64,000 bases of DNA from Chitinophaga caeni (GTDB taxonomy: Bacteria; Bacteroidota; Bacteroidia; Chitinophagales; Chitinophagaceae), in the NCBI RefSeq assembly GCF_002557795.1, contig NZ_CP023777.1, positions 2,613,001 to 2,677,000 on the forward strand, in the 5' to 3' direction. Both the position numbers and the translations under genes were made by a program. Each line of letters starts with the position of its first letter. Within the stretch, counting starts at the first letter, position 1. The notes below the pieces were generated by a model that was given only the letters and a program-made list of their open reading frames with translations, did no database searches and was not told the DNA's origin. This document shows positions 1 to 9,589 of the stretch, one piece after another.

Positions 1-2350
1 TTGCATTCAGGATGGCAAAACGTGTAGCTTCACGCAGACCGTTATATCCTAGCATGCGGATGTAAGCATAAGATATCAACAGGATGCTTGCAGAACCGTA
101 AGGAGCAGCAGATACCGCGTGATGGGCTGCGCTACCATTAGTGCCGGTTACAATATTCACATGTGAAGGTAAGAATGGTGCGAGGTGTTTTGCAACACAA
201 ATGGGGCCCATGCCGGGACCACCGCCACCGTGAGGAATCGCGAATGTTTTATGCAAGTTCAGGTGACAAACATCGGCGCCGATCAAACCCGGGGCGGTCA
301 ATCCCACTTGCGCATTCATGTTTGCACCGTCCATATATACTTGTCCGCCATGTTGATGGATGATATCACAGATTTCTTTTACAGTCTCCTCATACACACC
401 GTAAGTTGAAGGATAAGTAATCATCACACCGGCTAAGTTATCCGCATGTTGAGCGGCCTTAGCTTTCAGGTCTTCTACATCGATATAACCGTTTTCCAAT
501 GCTTTTACGATAACAACCTTGAAACCGGACATTACCGCGGATGCAGGGTTCGTTCCGTGTGCAGAGATCGGGATCAAAATCACGTTACGGTGATGATCGC
601 CGCGGCTTTCGTGGTATGCTTTGATTGTTAACAAGCCGGCATATTCTCCTTGTGCCCCGCTGTTAGGCTGTAAGCTACAAGCGTGGAAAGCGGTGATTTT
701 ACAAAGGTAATCGCTCAACTCATCTAATACCTGTTTGTAGCCTTGTGCTTGATCCGCAGGTACGAAGGGGTGAATCTTGCTCCAATGACTCCAGCTTAAA
801 GGAATCATTTCAGAAGCAGCATTTAATTTCATCGTACAAGAGCCCAATGAAATCATGGAAGTATTGAGGGATAGATCTTTATTTTCAAGTGATTTCAAAT
901 AGCGCATCATTTGTGTTTCACTGTGATGCGTATTGAATACCGGGTGCAGCAAGTACGGGGAGGTACGTTGTAAATCCGCCGGAATCGTGATAGAAGACAA
1001 TGCACTGGCGTCTATAGTTGTAGCTCCAAAAACTGCCAATATATCATTAACATCAGCCAAAGTAGTGGCTTCATCCAAGGAGATGCCAACGGTGTTGCCT
1101 TCACCGTAATAGAAATTGATACCTTTTGCTTCAGCCGCAACTTTGATGGCTTGAGCATCGGTAGCTTGTATGGTGATGGTATCAAAATAAGCCTTGGTGA
1201 GTACATTAACGCCGACTTTAGACAATCCATTGGCCAGTGCGGCTGTAAATTGTGCGACCCTGCTGGCAATATTTTTCAAACCTTCAGGGCCATGAAAAAC
1301 AGCATACATGGCAGCCATATTGGCTAATAATGCTTGTGCTGTACAAATATTGGAAGTAGCCTTTTCGCGTTTGATGTGTTGTTCGCGGGTCTGTAATGCC
1401 ATCCTTAAAGCGCGGTTTCCCGATGCATCGATACTAACACCGATAATTCGGCCTGGGATTGCCCTCTTAAATTCATCTTTCGTAGAGAAGAAAGCTGCGT
1501 GGGGGCCACCGTAACCCAAAGGAACTCCAAATCTTTGAGCGGAACCGATGGCTGCATCGGCGCCTAGTTCTCCGGGAGAAGCCAATAAAGTTAATGCTAA
1601 AAGATCGGTAGCCATGGCAACGTAAGCGCCTGCGGCATGTACTTTATCAATAAATGCTTTATAATTTTCTATGCTACCATTGGCGGCAGGATATTGAACT
1701 AATGCACCGAAATAAGTTTCGTCGATCGCTGCCGCTTCGAATTTACCAAATACTAATTCGATGTTCAAAGGCGTTGCGCGGGTAATGACAACATCTTTTG
1801 TTTGCGCAAAAACGGCTTCATCTACGAAAAACTTAGGCCGGGCAGGATGATCATGATCGCGGTTCAGTGCGCTGAAGAACATGCTCATCGCTTCCGCGGC
1901 GGCAGTAGCTTCATCTAACAAAGAGGCGTTAGAAATTGGCAAACCCGTCAAGTCGCTTACCATGGTTTGGTAATTGAGCAAACTTTCCAAACGGCCTTGC
2001 GAAATCTCTGCTTGGTAAGGGGTATATTGGGTATACCATCCTGGATTTTCGAAAACGTTCCGAAGAATTACGCTCGGCGTAATTGTATCGTAATACCCTT
2101 GACCGATATAAGTCTTATAAACTTTATTTTTCAGTGAAACGGTTTTCAAATGTGCCAAGTATTCATTTTCGCTCATGGCTGCCGGGATGGCCAAGTCATG
2201 TGACATGCGGATGGATGCTGGAACTGTTTTTTTGACCAATTCATCTAACCCGGAAACTCCGACTGTATCTAACATCGACCGGGTTTCTGATTCGTCGGGA
2301 CCGATGTGGCGGCCAACGAATTCGTTTTGTTGCATATCCAATAGATTCAT
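1..2350 (-). CDS. gcvP: Glycine dehydrogenase (decarboxylating), P protein, 3' end outside window
   Basis: This is the PLP-dependent P protein of the glycine cleavage system, which decarboxylates glycine and passes the aminomethyl group to the lipoyl H protein. 783 residues are visible of the usual 950-965, so the C-terminus lies beyond base 1. The reading starts [20 protein letters not shown] and is open throughout. The N-terminal half has the family signature [14 protein letters not shown]. The PLP lysine is K701 in [20 protein letters not shown], and the glycine-rich loop follows. The ATG at 2350 lies about 30 bp downstream of a strong promoter, and no earlier start is plausible. No gcvT or gcvH is visible beside it, which is common in Bacteroidota. 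The family is certain from the motifs. Confidence 0.96.
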   Translation of the reverse strand, partial: MNLLDMQQNEFVGRHIGPDESETRSMLDTVGVSGLDELVKKTVPASIRMSHDLAIPAAMSENEYLAHLKTVSLKNKVYKTYIGQGYYDTITPSVILRNVFENPGWYTQYTPYQAEISQGRLESLLNYQTMVSDLTGLPISNASLLDEATAAAEAMSMFFSALNRDHDHPARPKFFVDEAVFAQTKDVVITRATPLNIELVFGKFEAAAIDETYFGALVQYPAANGSIENYKAFIDKVHAAGAYVAMATDLLALTLLASPGELGADAAIGSAQRFGVPLGYGGPHAAFFSTKDEFKRAIPGRIIGVSIDASGNRALRMALQTREQHIKREKATSNICTAQALLANMAAMYAVFHGPEGLKNIASRVAQFTAALANGLSKVGVNVLTKAYFDTITIQATDAQAIKVAAEAKGINFYYGEGNTVGISLDEATTLADVNDILAVFGATTIDASALSSITIPADLQRTSPYLLHPVFNTHHSETQMMRYLKSLENKDLSLNTSMISLGSCTMKLNAASEMIPLSWSHWSKIHPFVPADQAQGYKQVLDELSDYLCKITAFHACSLQPNSGAQGEYAGLLTIKAYHESRGDHHRNVILIPISAHGTNPASAVMSGFKVVIVKALENGYIDVEDLKAKAAQHADNLAGVMITYPSTYGVYEETVKEICDIIHQHGGQVYMDGANMNAQVGLTAPGLIGADVCHLNLHKTFAIPHGGGGPGMGPICVAKHLAPFLPSHVNIVTGTNGSAAHHAVSAAPYGSASILLISYAYIRMLGYNGLREATRFAILNA

Positions 2351-2383
2351 GATATAAAGCAGGTATTAACTGATAAGAATGCG

Positions 2384-2415
2384 CAAAGTTAGTGTGATTT
2401 TAAGCAATCGCCAAA
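2384..2415 (-). promoter_or_regulatory. Bacteroidota-type promoter of gcvP
   Basis: On the minus strand, TTTG (2412-2415) is followed after 20 bp by TAACTTTG (2384-2391). This matches the Bacteroidota -33 TTTG / -7 TAnnTTTG consensus with correct spacing. Transcription would begin near 2377, giving a leader of about 27 nt before the ATG at 2350. Confidence 0.7.
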
Positions 2416-2544
2416 CCTTCCCGCTAGAATCGGATTTGTAATGATAATTAAGCGGTTAGTTGGACTGTATTTGTCATAAAAAGGTCTACAAATTGCCAGG
2501 TTTTGGACTTTCCTTTAACTTCGCAGTAAATTTTAAGCGAAACA

Positions 2545-3039
2545 ATGGGGGATATACTCGACCAGTGGCAAAGAAAAGCGAAAGATCACCAAAAGGTCAA
2601 CAAGCAGTTTTTGCAAAAATTACAAACCAAGAAGGGAAAAGGTACCGAACGCCTCTTACCCCGGCTGCATGACGAGGCTTTTTCAAAGATCGATTGCCTC
2701 GATTGCGCCGGTTGTTGTAAAACGATCAGCCCCAGGTTCAAAACACCCGATATTAAGCGTGTATCTAAGCATTTGGGTTTGAAAGAATCCGTGTTTATCG
2801 ATGCTTACCTCAACTTGGACAGTGATGGTGATTACGTTGTGAAAAGTAGTCCCTGCCCATTCCTAGGTAGCGACAATTACTGCGCTATTTATGAAGTTCG
2901 CCCGGGTGATTGCCGTAATTATCCTTATACGGATAGTGACCAGTTTTACAAACGCCCCAATACAACCTTTCTAAATTCAACTATTTGTCCTGCTGTATAT
3001 TACGTATTAGAAAAACTACGCGAGAAAATGTCGCTTTAG
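2545..3039 (+). CDS. YkgJ-family cysteine cluster protein
   Basis: A 164-residue protein of the YkgJ / CxxCxxCC family (putative zinc- or iron-chelating domain). The visible cluster is CLDCAGCCKTIS around residues 51-60. Later cysteines sit in SSPCPFLG, DNYCAIYEVRPGDCRNYP and STICPAVYY, in the family's usual order. The first 45 residues are charged and Lys-rich. There is no signal peptide or membrane segment, so it should be cytoplasmic. The biochemical role of the family is unsettled, and metal binding is inferred from the cysteine pattern. Its stop overlaps the stop of the convergent MFS gene by 4 bp. Confidence 0.88.
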   Translation: MGDILDQWQRKAKDHQKVNKQFLQKLQTKKGKGTERLLPRLHDEAFSKIDCLDCAGCCKTISPRFKTPDIKRVSKHLGLKESVFIDAYLNLDSDGDYVVKSSPCPFLGSDNYCAIYEVRPGDCRNYPYTDSDQFYKRPNTTFLNSTICPAVYYVLEKLREKMSL

Positions 3040-4322
3040 CCGTCTTTGCCGGGTTGTTCATCTTTATCCAAATTCAAATGCCGCATAGCCGGGGAAATGA
3101 CATAAGTCGTAATGACTACGAACAATGTCATGCAACCACCGAAAACGACGGCCGGAACCGTACCCATCAACTTGGCGGTTAAGCCGCTTTCAAAGGCACC
3201 CAATTCATTCGATGAACCTACGAACATCTGCCCAACGGAAGCTACCCGCCCGCGCATATCATCGGGTGTTTTGAGTTGTAAGATCGTTTGCCTGACAATT
3301 ACGCTGATACCATCTAGCATGCCACTGACAAACAATGCAGCGAGGGATAATATAAAATTCTTCGATAATGCGAACACGATAATACTAATACCGAAGCCGA
3401 ATACAGCACCCAGTAATTTAAGACCCGGTTTCTTGGAAAGTGGTCTATAAGCCAATATAAACATCGTGATGAGGGAACCCACGGCCGGAGCGGCGCTTAA
3501 CAAGCCATAGCCTAACGAGCCGACATGTAAAATGGTGGTGGCAAATATGGCCAACAATGCCTTCGCCCCGCCGAATAATACGGCAAACATATCTAAAGCC
3601 ATCGCGTTCAGTACCACTTTTGTATGCCAAACAAATTTTAATCCCGTTCCCAAGCTTTGCCAAACGGATTCTCCTTTTTCCTTGTAATGAATAGGCTTAG
3701 GTTTAATGTTGATCAAGGAGTACAAGGGTAATAACATCATCCCGATCACCAAAAGCATACTCCAGTGGACGCCGAACCAATAGATGCAAAGTCCGCCGAT
3801 GGCAGGGCCTAAAACGCCGCCTACCTGCCAAGCAGAAGAGCTCCAAGTCGCCGCATTTTTATATAATTGCCTGGGAACCAATAAAGAAAGTAGTGTGAAG
3901 TTTGCTGGTCCAACGAAAGCGCGTAAGATACCTCCCACGAATACCATGGAATAAGTCAGCCAGGCAATAGATTGAACGGAGAAGCCTTTTAGAATATCAT
4001 CCCAGGTCAGTAAAAATAAAATGGTGCTGATAAAGATATAGCCGACCATGCATTTTATCAATAAACCCCTTTTTTCCCTTTTATCCACGATATGTCCAGC
4101 AAATAATGCCATCGACAAAGCGGGGATAACTTCTGCCAAGCCGATTAACCCCAGTGATAAGGGATCTTGCGTTAGGTGATAAATTCTCCATTCAATAATG
4201 GCAAATTGCATGGTAAGTGCAAAAACTAGGGCGAAACGGATTACCAGGAAGAACTTGAACTCCCTGTACCGTATAGATGCGTATGGATCAATCCTGCCCT
4301 GTGGTGCTGGTTTCATTGCCAA
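3036..4322 (-). CDS. MFS transporter, EntS/MFS_3-type exporter
   Basis: A 428-residue polytopic membrane protein of the major facilitator superfamily with about 12 predicted hydrophobic helices. The cytoplasmic loop after TM2 has the MFS motif A form GHIVDKREKRGLLIK. The N-terminal FKFFLVIRFALVFALTMQFAIIEW and later SSSAWQVGGVLGPAIGG resemble the EntS/YfiS-like drug or siderophore exporters. The substrate cannot be read from the sequence. It is transcribed alone and converges with the YkgJ-family gene, sharing 4 bp at the stops. Efflux of a small hydrophobic compound is the family expectation. Confidence 0.85.
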   Translation of the reverse strand: MAMKPAPQGRIDPYASIRYREFKFFLVIRFALVFALTMQFAIIEWRIYHLTQDPLSLGLIGLAEVIPALSMALFAGHIVDKREKRGLLIKCMVGYIFISTILFLLTWDDILKGFSVQSIAWLTYSMVFVGGILRAFVGPANFTLLSLLVPRQLYKNAATWSSSAWQVGGVLGPAIGGLCIYWFGVHWSMLLVIGMMLLPLYSLINIKPKPIHYKEKGESVWQSLGTGLKFVWHTKVVLNAMALDMFAVLFGGAKALLAIFATTILHVGSLGYGLLSAAPAVGSLITMFILAYRPLSKKPGLKLLGAVFGFGISIIVFALSKNFILSLAALFVSGMLDGISVIVRQTILQLKTPDDMRGRVASVGQMFVGSSNELGAFESGLTAKLMGTVPAVVFGGCMTLFVVITTYVISPAMRHLNLDKDEQPGKDG

Positions 4323-4536
4323 TCTTACTGTTTTTTACCTTGAGATGAATAACTTTTGACCGGTTTTTCCTGTTATTATTTTGGATGACGGAATTTGAAG
4401 ATCAAAGGTAATGCAGCGAAATATAAGAGTCAATAAAAAATACCGCCTGTGTCAATTCATCTCCTTATGTCATAAATTTTATTATATGAAGGGATGGTTT
4501 TATATATTTAAGGAAACAAATAAAATTGTACGTCCT

Positions 4537-5793
4537 ATGAGTTTTGTTCGCTTAGCTTGCTTTGTTCTTACAGCACCTTTTATTTTGTCATCCACGGCAT
4601 GTGACACGGCATCCAAAAAGGGACAACAAGATTCTGTAAATGTCGAATCGGACTCCGCCCAAGCTGCTGCTAATACGGTACGCCTGCAATTGGTGACCGA
4701 TCAATTCATTTCCCCGGTTGCGATGGCCACGCCGCACGATGGCTCAGATCGCCTTTTTTTCTGCCAGAAGGAAGGAAAAGTTTGGGTAGTTGAAAACGGG
4801 AAATTATTGTCCAAACCATTTATCGATGTATCCGGTGAAATGGTAAAGATTAACGAGGCTTACGATGAAAGGGGATTGCTCGGCATTACTTTTCATCCAG
4901 ATTATAAATCTAACGGTAAATTTTACCTGTATTATAGCGTGCCGAGCGCTGTAAAGGGAAGTAACCACAAATCCCGCGTGGCGGAATTCAAAGTCTCTGC
5001 AAATGATAAAAATATTGCAAATAAAACTTCTGAAAGGGTAATATTAGAATTTGAGCAACCCGAATCTAACCACAACGGTGGCGATATCATCTTCGGCCCT
5101 GATGGATACTTATACATTGCTTCCGGCGATGGCGGCGGCGGTGGCGATAAGCACGGCGAAAACGGGAATGGCCAGAATTTGAATACCCTGCTAGCCAAAA
5201 TTTTAAGGATCGATGTTAATTCGGCTAAACCTTACGGGATTCCGAAAGATAATCCATTCGTAGGTAAAACGGGTGCTAGGCCAGAAATCTATGCATACGG
5301 TTTACGCAACCCTTGGCGTATTTCATTCGATAAGTTAAACCATCGCTTGTTTGCCGGGGATGTTGGACAAAATAAATATGAAGAAGTAGATATCATTGAG
5401 AAGGGCGGTAACTATGGTTGGAGAATAATGGAAGGGTTCCATGATTATAATGTTCCGAACGGCGCTGATAAATCCAAATTATTGCCACCGATCCATGAAT
5501 ATGAGCACCCATTGGGTATCAGTATCACCGGGGGCTATGTTTACCGCGGGAAGGCTATCCCGGCTTTACAGGGTAAATACGTTTTTGGAGATTATAACGG
5601 TAAAACCTGGGTGTTAACGCAAAACGGCAATAAATGGACCCGTCAAGACCTGGTTTTACAAGGCAAACCGGATCTTAATATGGCTATTTTAAGTTGGGGG
5701 CAAGATGAAGCCGGGGAATTGTACATGTTGCTTACCACCACTGGGAAAGGAGAGACCAAGGGGGCTATTTACAAGTTAGTAAACCCGAATTAA
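4537..5793 (+). CDS. PQQ-dependent sugar dehydrogenase family lipoprotein (glucose/sorbosone dehydrogenase fold)
   Basis: A secreted six-bladed beta-propeller of the soluble glucose/sorbosone dehydrogenase family (Asd/YliI type). About 418 residues from the preferred start at 4537 (MSFVRLACFVLTAPF), which gives a short signal peptide ending in SSTAC, a loose Bacteroidota lipobox. An in-frame ATG at 4411 would add 42 residues with no signal-peptide logic. Family landmarks: DERGLLGITFHPDY, NHNGGDIIFGPDGYLYIASGD, YAYGLRNPWRISFD and GDVGQNKYEEVDII. The catalytic-type His lies in the SNHNGG segment. Whether it binds PQQ and which sugar it oxidises is unknown, as many bacterial homologues lack an established substrate. 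It is monocistronic. Confidence 0.87.
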   Translation: MSFVRLACFVLTAPFILSSTACDTASKKGQQDSVNVESDSAQAAANTVRLQLVTDQFISPVAMATPHDGSDRLFFCQKEGKVWVVENGKLLSKPFIDVSGEMVKINEAYDERGLLGITFHPDYKSNGKFYLYYSVPSAVKGSNHKSRVAEFKVSANDKNIANKTSERVILEFEQPESNHNGGDIIFGPDGYLYIASGDGGGGGDKHGENGNGQNLNTLLAKILRIDVNSAKPYGIPKDNPFVGKTGARPEIYAYGLRNPWRISFDKLNHRLFAGDVGQNKYEEVDIIEKGGNYGWRIMEGFHDYNVPNGADKSKLLPPIHEYEHPLGISITGGYVYRGKAIPALQGKYVFGDYNGKTWVLTQNGNKWTRQDLVLQGKPDLNMAILSWGQDEAGELYMLLTTTGKGETKGAIYKLVNPN

Positions 5794-5941
5794 ACCGTTT
5801 AACAGTTTTTTATATTGATATTGAATCGAATAACCGTATCTTTAAGAGCTTGCAAAGGCCAGAACTGAGCAGCTAGTAGCCTTTAGCACGTAATTTTTTG
5901 TTAAAAGAACCGCACCGGCGATTTACCGGGTACGATTTCTT

Positions 5942-5949
5942 TATTTTTG
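5942..5949 (+). promoter_or_regulatory. -7 box upstream of the Prc/Tsp protease gene
   Basis: TATTTTTG matches TAnnTTTG, 23 bp before the ATG at 5973. The -33 box is weak (TTTA at 5922, 16-bp spacing). Unusually for this window, a Shine-Dalgarno-like AAGGAGA at 5961-5967 precedes the start codon. Confidence 0.4.
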
Positions 5950-5972
5950 AGTAATACTAGAAGGAGACGTAT

Positions 5973-8120
5973 ATGAGAATGAAATTGAAAGCCATTATAC
6001 CCGTATTGCTTATCACCGTTTCGGCTGGTGTCTTCGCATTTACAAAGTATGGCTATAACATTGATCCCCCGGGAAGGTATGAAGCGATCATACAACTTGT
6101 GGGAACCATACTGAAAGAAGGTCATTACCAACCCAAACCGATTGATGATGCTTTCTCGAAAGAAGTTGCCCAGAAGTTCCTCAAAACATTAGATTCCGAG
6201 AAGAAATTTTTCCTGCAATCAGATATTGAAACTATCAATTCGGTAGATAATCATATCGATAATGAATTGCTCGATGGCGCACCTTTATTATTTTTCTCTA
6301 CAACGAATGAGATTATAAAGAAAAGGATTGATGAAGCGAACGGGATTTATACCGAGATTTTATCAAAACCTTTTGATTTCAGTAAAGATGAAACCATTCT
6401 TTTAGATCCTGACTCGATGGCTTATGCCAAAGACGATGCTGATCGCCGCGAAGTTTGGCGTAAAATGTTGAAGTACCGCGCCTTGGAGAATTATTCCCAA
6501 TTACTGGAATCCCAAAAAAATGCTAAGGAAGAAGCCAAGGGAAAACCGGTTGAACAAAAATCCGATAAGGAACTGGAAGCCGAAGCGCGCCAAAAGGTAA
6601 AAACTGTTTACGATCGTTATTTCGATCGCTTGAAAAATAAGATGGATGATGATGAACGCTTTAACATGTTCGTCAATTCCATCACCACAACTATGGATCC
6701 CCATACTGATTATATGCCTCCTGCCGACAAAAGATATTTCCAGGAACAGATGTCCGGTAAATTCTTCGGCATCGGTGCACAGTTGCGGGAAGAAGATGGT
6801 AAGATCAAGATCGTGAGTATCGTGGTAGGTAGCCCCAGTTGGAAGCAAGGCCAATTGAGAGCTAACGATGTGATTTTGAAAGTAGGGCAAGGAGATGAGG
6901 AACCCGTGGATATTACCGGTTTCGCGGTGGAAGACGCGGTGAAGCTGATCCGTGGCCAACAAGGTACGGAAGTTCGTTTGACGGTTAGGAGCACCGACGG
7001 TACGCAAAAAGTGATTTCAATTATCAGGGATGAGATTATACTGGATGAAACGTTTGCCCGTTCGGCAATTATCCAGGGTAAAAATAAAATAGGTTATATC
7101 TACCTGCCGGAGTTTTATGCCGATTTCCAAGATCGCGATGGCGCCAGTTGCGCTGCCGATGTTGAGAAGGAAGTGAAGAAACTACAGGCGGAACACGTGG
7201 ATGGTATCATCCTGGATTTAAGATTTAACCCCGGTGGTTCTTTGCCGGATGTTGTGAAGATGGCAGGTTTATTTATTCCCGAAGGGCCGGTAGTACAAGT
7301 GCGTACCCGTGGTAATAATGTGCAGGTGTTGAAAGATCAAGGTAAAAAAGTACAGTATGATGGTCCTTTAGCGATTATGGTGAATGAATACAGCGCCTCC
7401 GCTTCAGAAATTTTGGCTGCCGCGTTGCAAGATTACAACCGTGCTGTAATTATAGGTAGCAATACCTTCGGTAAAGGTTCCGTACAAAGAATTTTAGAAT
7501 TGGATAACTTCGTAAAAGGTGATTTCGGCGGCAGCTTAGGCGGCTTGAAATTGACCGTTCAGAAGTTTTACCGTGTAAATGGTGGTTCTACCCAATTGAA
7601 AGGCGTAAAACCAGATGTATTGTTGCCAGACCCATATTCAGAAACCGGCGAACGTAAAGATCCGGATGCATTGCAATGGGATGAAATTGCCAAAGCGAAT
7701 TATAACAGGTGGCAGCCCGGTGTTGATGTTAGCACCTTAGCTCAAAACAGCGCTAACCGTATTGCTAAAGATGAGTCTTTCAGGATCATAAAGGATAATA
7801 TCAAGATGCTTAAAAGCTTGGATGATCAGAAGACCTTCCCGCTTAGTTTGAAGGCTTATGATACCGAACAAAAAGCAAATGCGACCGCTCTTAAGAAGTT
7901 TGATCGCGCCAATGATAAAGTAACGCCTTTGGATATTTCGAGTCTTAAAGTGGATTTAGACCGGATTTCCAGTGATTCTGCTAAAGTAGCCCGTAATAAG
8001 GAATGGGTTAAAATTAGAACGCAAGATCCTTATTTGAATGAGGCTGTAAACGTGATGAACGATTTGATCGGTATCACTACACCGAAGATGAAACCCGGCG
8101 GTATGACATCTAATAATTAA
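5973..8120 (+). CDS. prc: Carboxy-terminal processing protease (Prc/Tsp, S41)
   Basis: A periplasmic S41A serine protease that recognises C-termini through a PDZ domain and degrades envelope proteins. It has 715 residues, with a signal peptide/anchor MRMKLKAIIPVLLITVSAGVFAF. An N-terminal Tsp domain of about 230 residues precedes the PDZ domain (about 245-335, GKFFGIGAQLREEDGK), the S41 core (about 350-545) and a C-terminal DUF3340-type domain. The catalytic dyad is S476 in NEYSASASEI and K501 in NTFGKGSVQ, with the same 25-residue spacing as E. coli Prc. The start follows an AAGGAGA site. It is followed by a strong hairpin terminator and is probably monocistronic. Confidence 0.95.
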   Translation: MRMKLKAIIPVLLITVSAGVFAFTKYGYNIDPPGRYEAIIQLVGTILKEGHYQPKPIDDAFSKEVAQKFLKTLDSEKKFFLQSDIETINSVDNHIDNELLDGAPLLFFSTTNEIIKKRIDEANGIYTEILSKPFDFSKDETILLDPDSMAYAKDDADRREVWRKMLKYRALENYSQLLESQKNAKEEAKGKPVEQKSDKELEAEARQKVKTVYDRYFDRLKNKMDDDERFNMFVNSITTTMDPHTDYMPPADKRYFQEQMSGKFFGIGAQLREEDGKIKIVSIVVGSPSWKQGQLRANDVILKVGQGDEEPVDITGFAVEDAVKLIRGQQGTEVRLTVRSTDGTQKVISIIRDEIILDETFARSAIIQGKNKIGYIYLPEFYADFQDRDGASCAADVEKEVKKLQAEHVDGIILDLRFNPGGSLPDVVKMAGLFIPEGPVVQVRTRGNNVQVLKDQGKKVQYDGPLAIMVNEYSASASEILAAALQDYNRAVIIGSNTFGKGSVQRILELDNFVKGDFGGSLGGLKLTVQKFYRVNGGSTQLKGVKPDVLLPDPYSETGERKDPDALQWDEIAKANYNRWQPGVDVSTLAQNSANRIAKDESFRIIKDNIKMLKSLDDQKTFPLSLKAYDTEQKANATALKKFDRANDKVTPLDISSLKVDLDRISSDSAKVARNKEWVKIRTQDPYLNEAVNVMNDLIGITTPKMKPGGMTSNN

Positions 8121-8141
8121 TTGAATCTAGAATAATTGAAG

Positions 8142-8187
8142 AAGTCCGTGTAGTAAGGCGTATCGCCTTTATTGCATGGGCTTTTTT
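8142..8187 (+). terminator. Rho-independent terminator of the Prc/Tsp gene
   Basis: A long hairpin begins with AAGTCCGTG (8142) and returns through GCATGGGCTT (8174-8183), with an inner stem AAGGCG/CGCCTT. It is followed by a run of T. Confidence 0.75.
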
Positions 8188-8353
8188 CATGGCTGTTTGA
8201 TTATAAGAATCATGGGGTGTTGAATAGTGTACCTGTAGTTGAAGAGTGCGACGCAACGGGGGATTAATGGGGGATCCGGCGCTGGGAAAATGATAATTGT
8301 AAATGGGCCAACAGGGATCGAATTATAAATCCGGATTCCGGCCCGCCACCGCC

Positions 8354-8377
8354 AGCCATGGGTCGCGACCCATGGCT
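8354..8377. repeat. Perfect 24-bp palindrome with TCGCGA centre (locus A)
   Basis: The arm AGCCATGGG is followed by TCGCGA and the exact reverse complement CCCATGGCT, giving 24 bp without a mismatch. Immediately after, CCATGGCTAC is repeated (8370-8389), so part of the arm is duplicated into the 3' end of oxyR. The element sits 8 bp beyond the oxyR stop. It shares centre and architecture with the loci at 9522 and 54633. The function is unknown; the transcript could fold as a hairpin. The rest of 8188-8353 holds nothing recognisable. Confidence 0.8.
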
Positions 8378-8384
8378 ACCATGG

Positions 8385-9326
8385 CTACCGTTTGATATCT
8401 ATGATTTTCCTGGTTTTTTTGTTTTTCATTTTATCGGGGATATTCGCCAGGATTTCCTTTTTAAATGCTTCGATCACGGCTTGCTTGATAAAATAACGAT
8501 GCGTTACCAGGCTGATTTCCCTAACCGGTTCCGGCGCTTTAAAAAAGCGTACCATGTTCATCTGCTTGGCAGATAAATCTTGCAAAGATAGTTCCGGCAA
8601 GATGGTATAGCCATCGTTTAGCTCCACCATGCGTTTAAGTGTTTCCACGCTGCCGGTATTATATTCGAGGTTCTTGTGATCGCCCATCGTGAATTTCTCG
8701 TGGCAGATATTGAGCACCTGGTTGCGCATGCAGTGCCCTTCATTAAGAAGCCACACATCCTTGATTTCGAGTTCGTCCGCGATGACATACTTTTTCTCAT
8801 GCAGTTTATGATTTTTCGCAGCATATACAACGAAAGATTCATAAAACATGGGATGCTCTTCGAGGTGTGCGTTATTAAGTGGCGTGGCAAGTATGCCGCA
8901 ATCCAGTTGTTCTTGCTTCAACAACTGTATGATCTGCTCTGTTGAATATTCCCAAATTTCTAATTTCACCTTGGGATACTTCTTAATAAAGCCGGTAATG
9001 ATGCGGGGAAGAAGGTAAGGGGCAAGCGTGGGGATGATGCCGACCTTGAGGATTCCTTGTACTTCTTTCTTTTGATCCGTGATGATTTCCCGTATCCGGG
9101 CATTTTCCTTGATAATTATTCTCGCTTGTGCGATGACCGCCGTACCGATTTCTGTAGGTACTACCGGAAGCTTGCTCCTATCAAATAACTTGGCTCCTAG
9201 CTCATCCTCCAATTTCTGAATTTGCATACTTAAGGTAGGCTGAGTTACGAAGCATTTCTCCGCCGCAGTTACAAAGCTCCTGTAGGTGTCTACTGCTACT
9301 ATATATTCAAGTTGTACGGTCGTCAT
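8385..9326 (-). CDS. oxyR: Hydrogen-peroxide sensing LysR-type regulator OxyR
   Basis: A 313-residue LysR-family transcription factor. The N-terminal winged HTH (about residues 1-60) reads MTTVQLEYIVAVDTYRSF then TQPTLSMQIQKLEDELG, and the substrate-binding domain follows. The redox pair is C199 in NEGHCMRNQ and C208 in LNICHEKF. These are the same residue numbers as the disulfide-forming cysteines of E. coli OxyR, so peroxide sensing is well supported. No catalase or ahpC is adjacent, so its targets are elsewhere. The last codons run into repeats flanking the palindrome at 8354. The C-terminal tail is Lys/Arg-rich (KMKNKKTRKIIDIKR). Confidence 0.93.
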   Translation of the reverse strand: MTTVQLEYIVAVDTYRSFVTAAEKCFVTQPTLSMQIQKLEDELGAKLFDRSKLPVVPTEIGTAVIAQARIIIKENARIREIITDQKKEVQGILKVGIIPTLAPYLLPRIITGFIKKYPKVKLEIWEYSTEQIIQLLKQEQLDCGILATPLNNAHLEEHPMFYESFVVYAAKNHKLHEKKYVIADELEIKDVWLLNEGHCMRNQVLNICHEKFTMGDHKNLEYNTGSVETLKRMVELNDGYTILPELSLQDLSAKQMNMVRFFKAPEPVREISLVTHRYFIKQAVIEAFKKEILANIPDKMKNKKTRKIIDIKR

Positions 9327-9353
9327 ACGCTAATCCTCCAAAATAATCCGGGG

Positions 9354-9361
9354 CAAAGGTA
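9354..9361 (-). promoter_or_regulatory. -7 box of oxyR
   Basis: On the minus strand TACCTTTG matches TAnnTTTG, 27 bp upstream of the oxyR ATG. No clear -33 TTTG is present at the right spacing, which would fit a regulated promoter. Confidence 0.4.
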
Positions 9362-9490
9362 TTGATAAAACCTATTTAAATTATTAATTTGATATTAAAA
9401 TACAAATATAGCGTTATGGGCGGTGTTTACGACAAAAAATTGGATTGGATGGAATTGGAAGGGGGCGTATAGGATTGTATTTTGCAGATG

Positions 9491-9582
9491 CAGGCGGAAC
9501 GCGAATGTAGGACGCGAATGTAGGCGGGACTCGCGAGTCCCGCCTGGCAGAATCCCGCCTGGCAAAATCCCGCCTGGCGGGA
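9491..9582. repeat. Short tandem repeats around a perfect 24-bp TCGCGA palindrome (locus B)
   Basis: The palindrome at 9522-9545 has arm AGGCGGGAC, centre TCGCGA and arm GTCCCGCCT. To its right three 15-bp units start with TCCCGCCTGGC (9538, 9553, 9568). To its left GCGAATGTAGG occurs twice (9501 and 9514). The tandem units repeat the arm sequence. The block ends 8 bp before the stop of the next minus-strand gene. A short minus-strand ORF across it is composed only of the repeat and is not credible. Confidence 0.8.
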
Positions 9583-9589
9583 AATATAT

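Noticed and set aside
6501..7007. 168-codon antisense ORF inside the Prc/Tsp gene
   Set aside because: It lies opposite a strongly conserved protease sequence and its translation has no family features.
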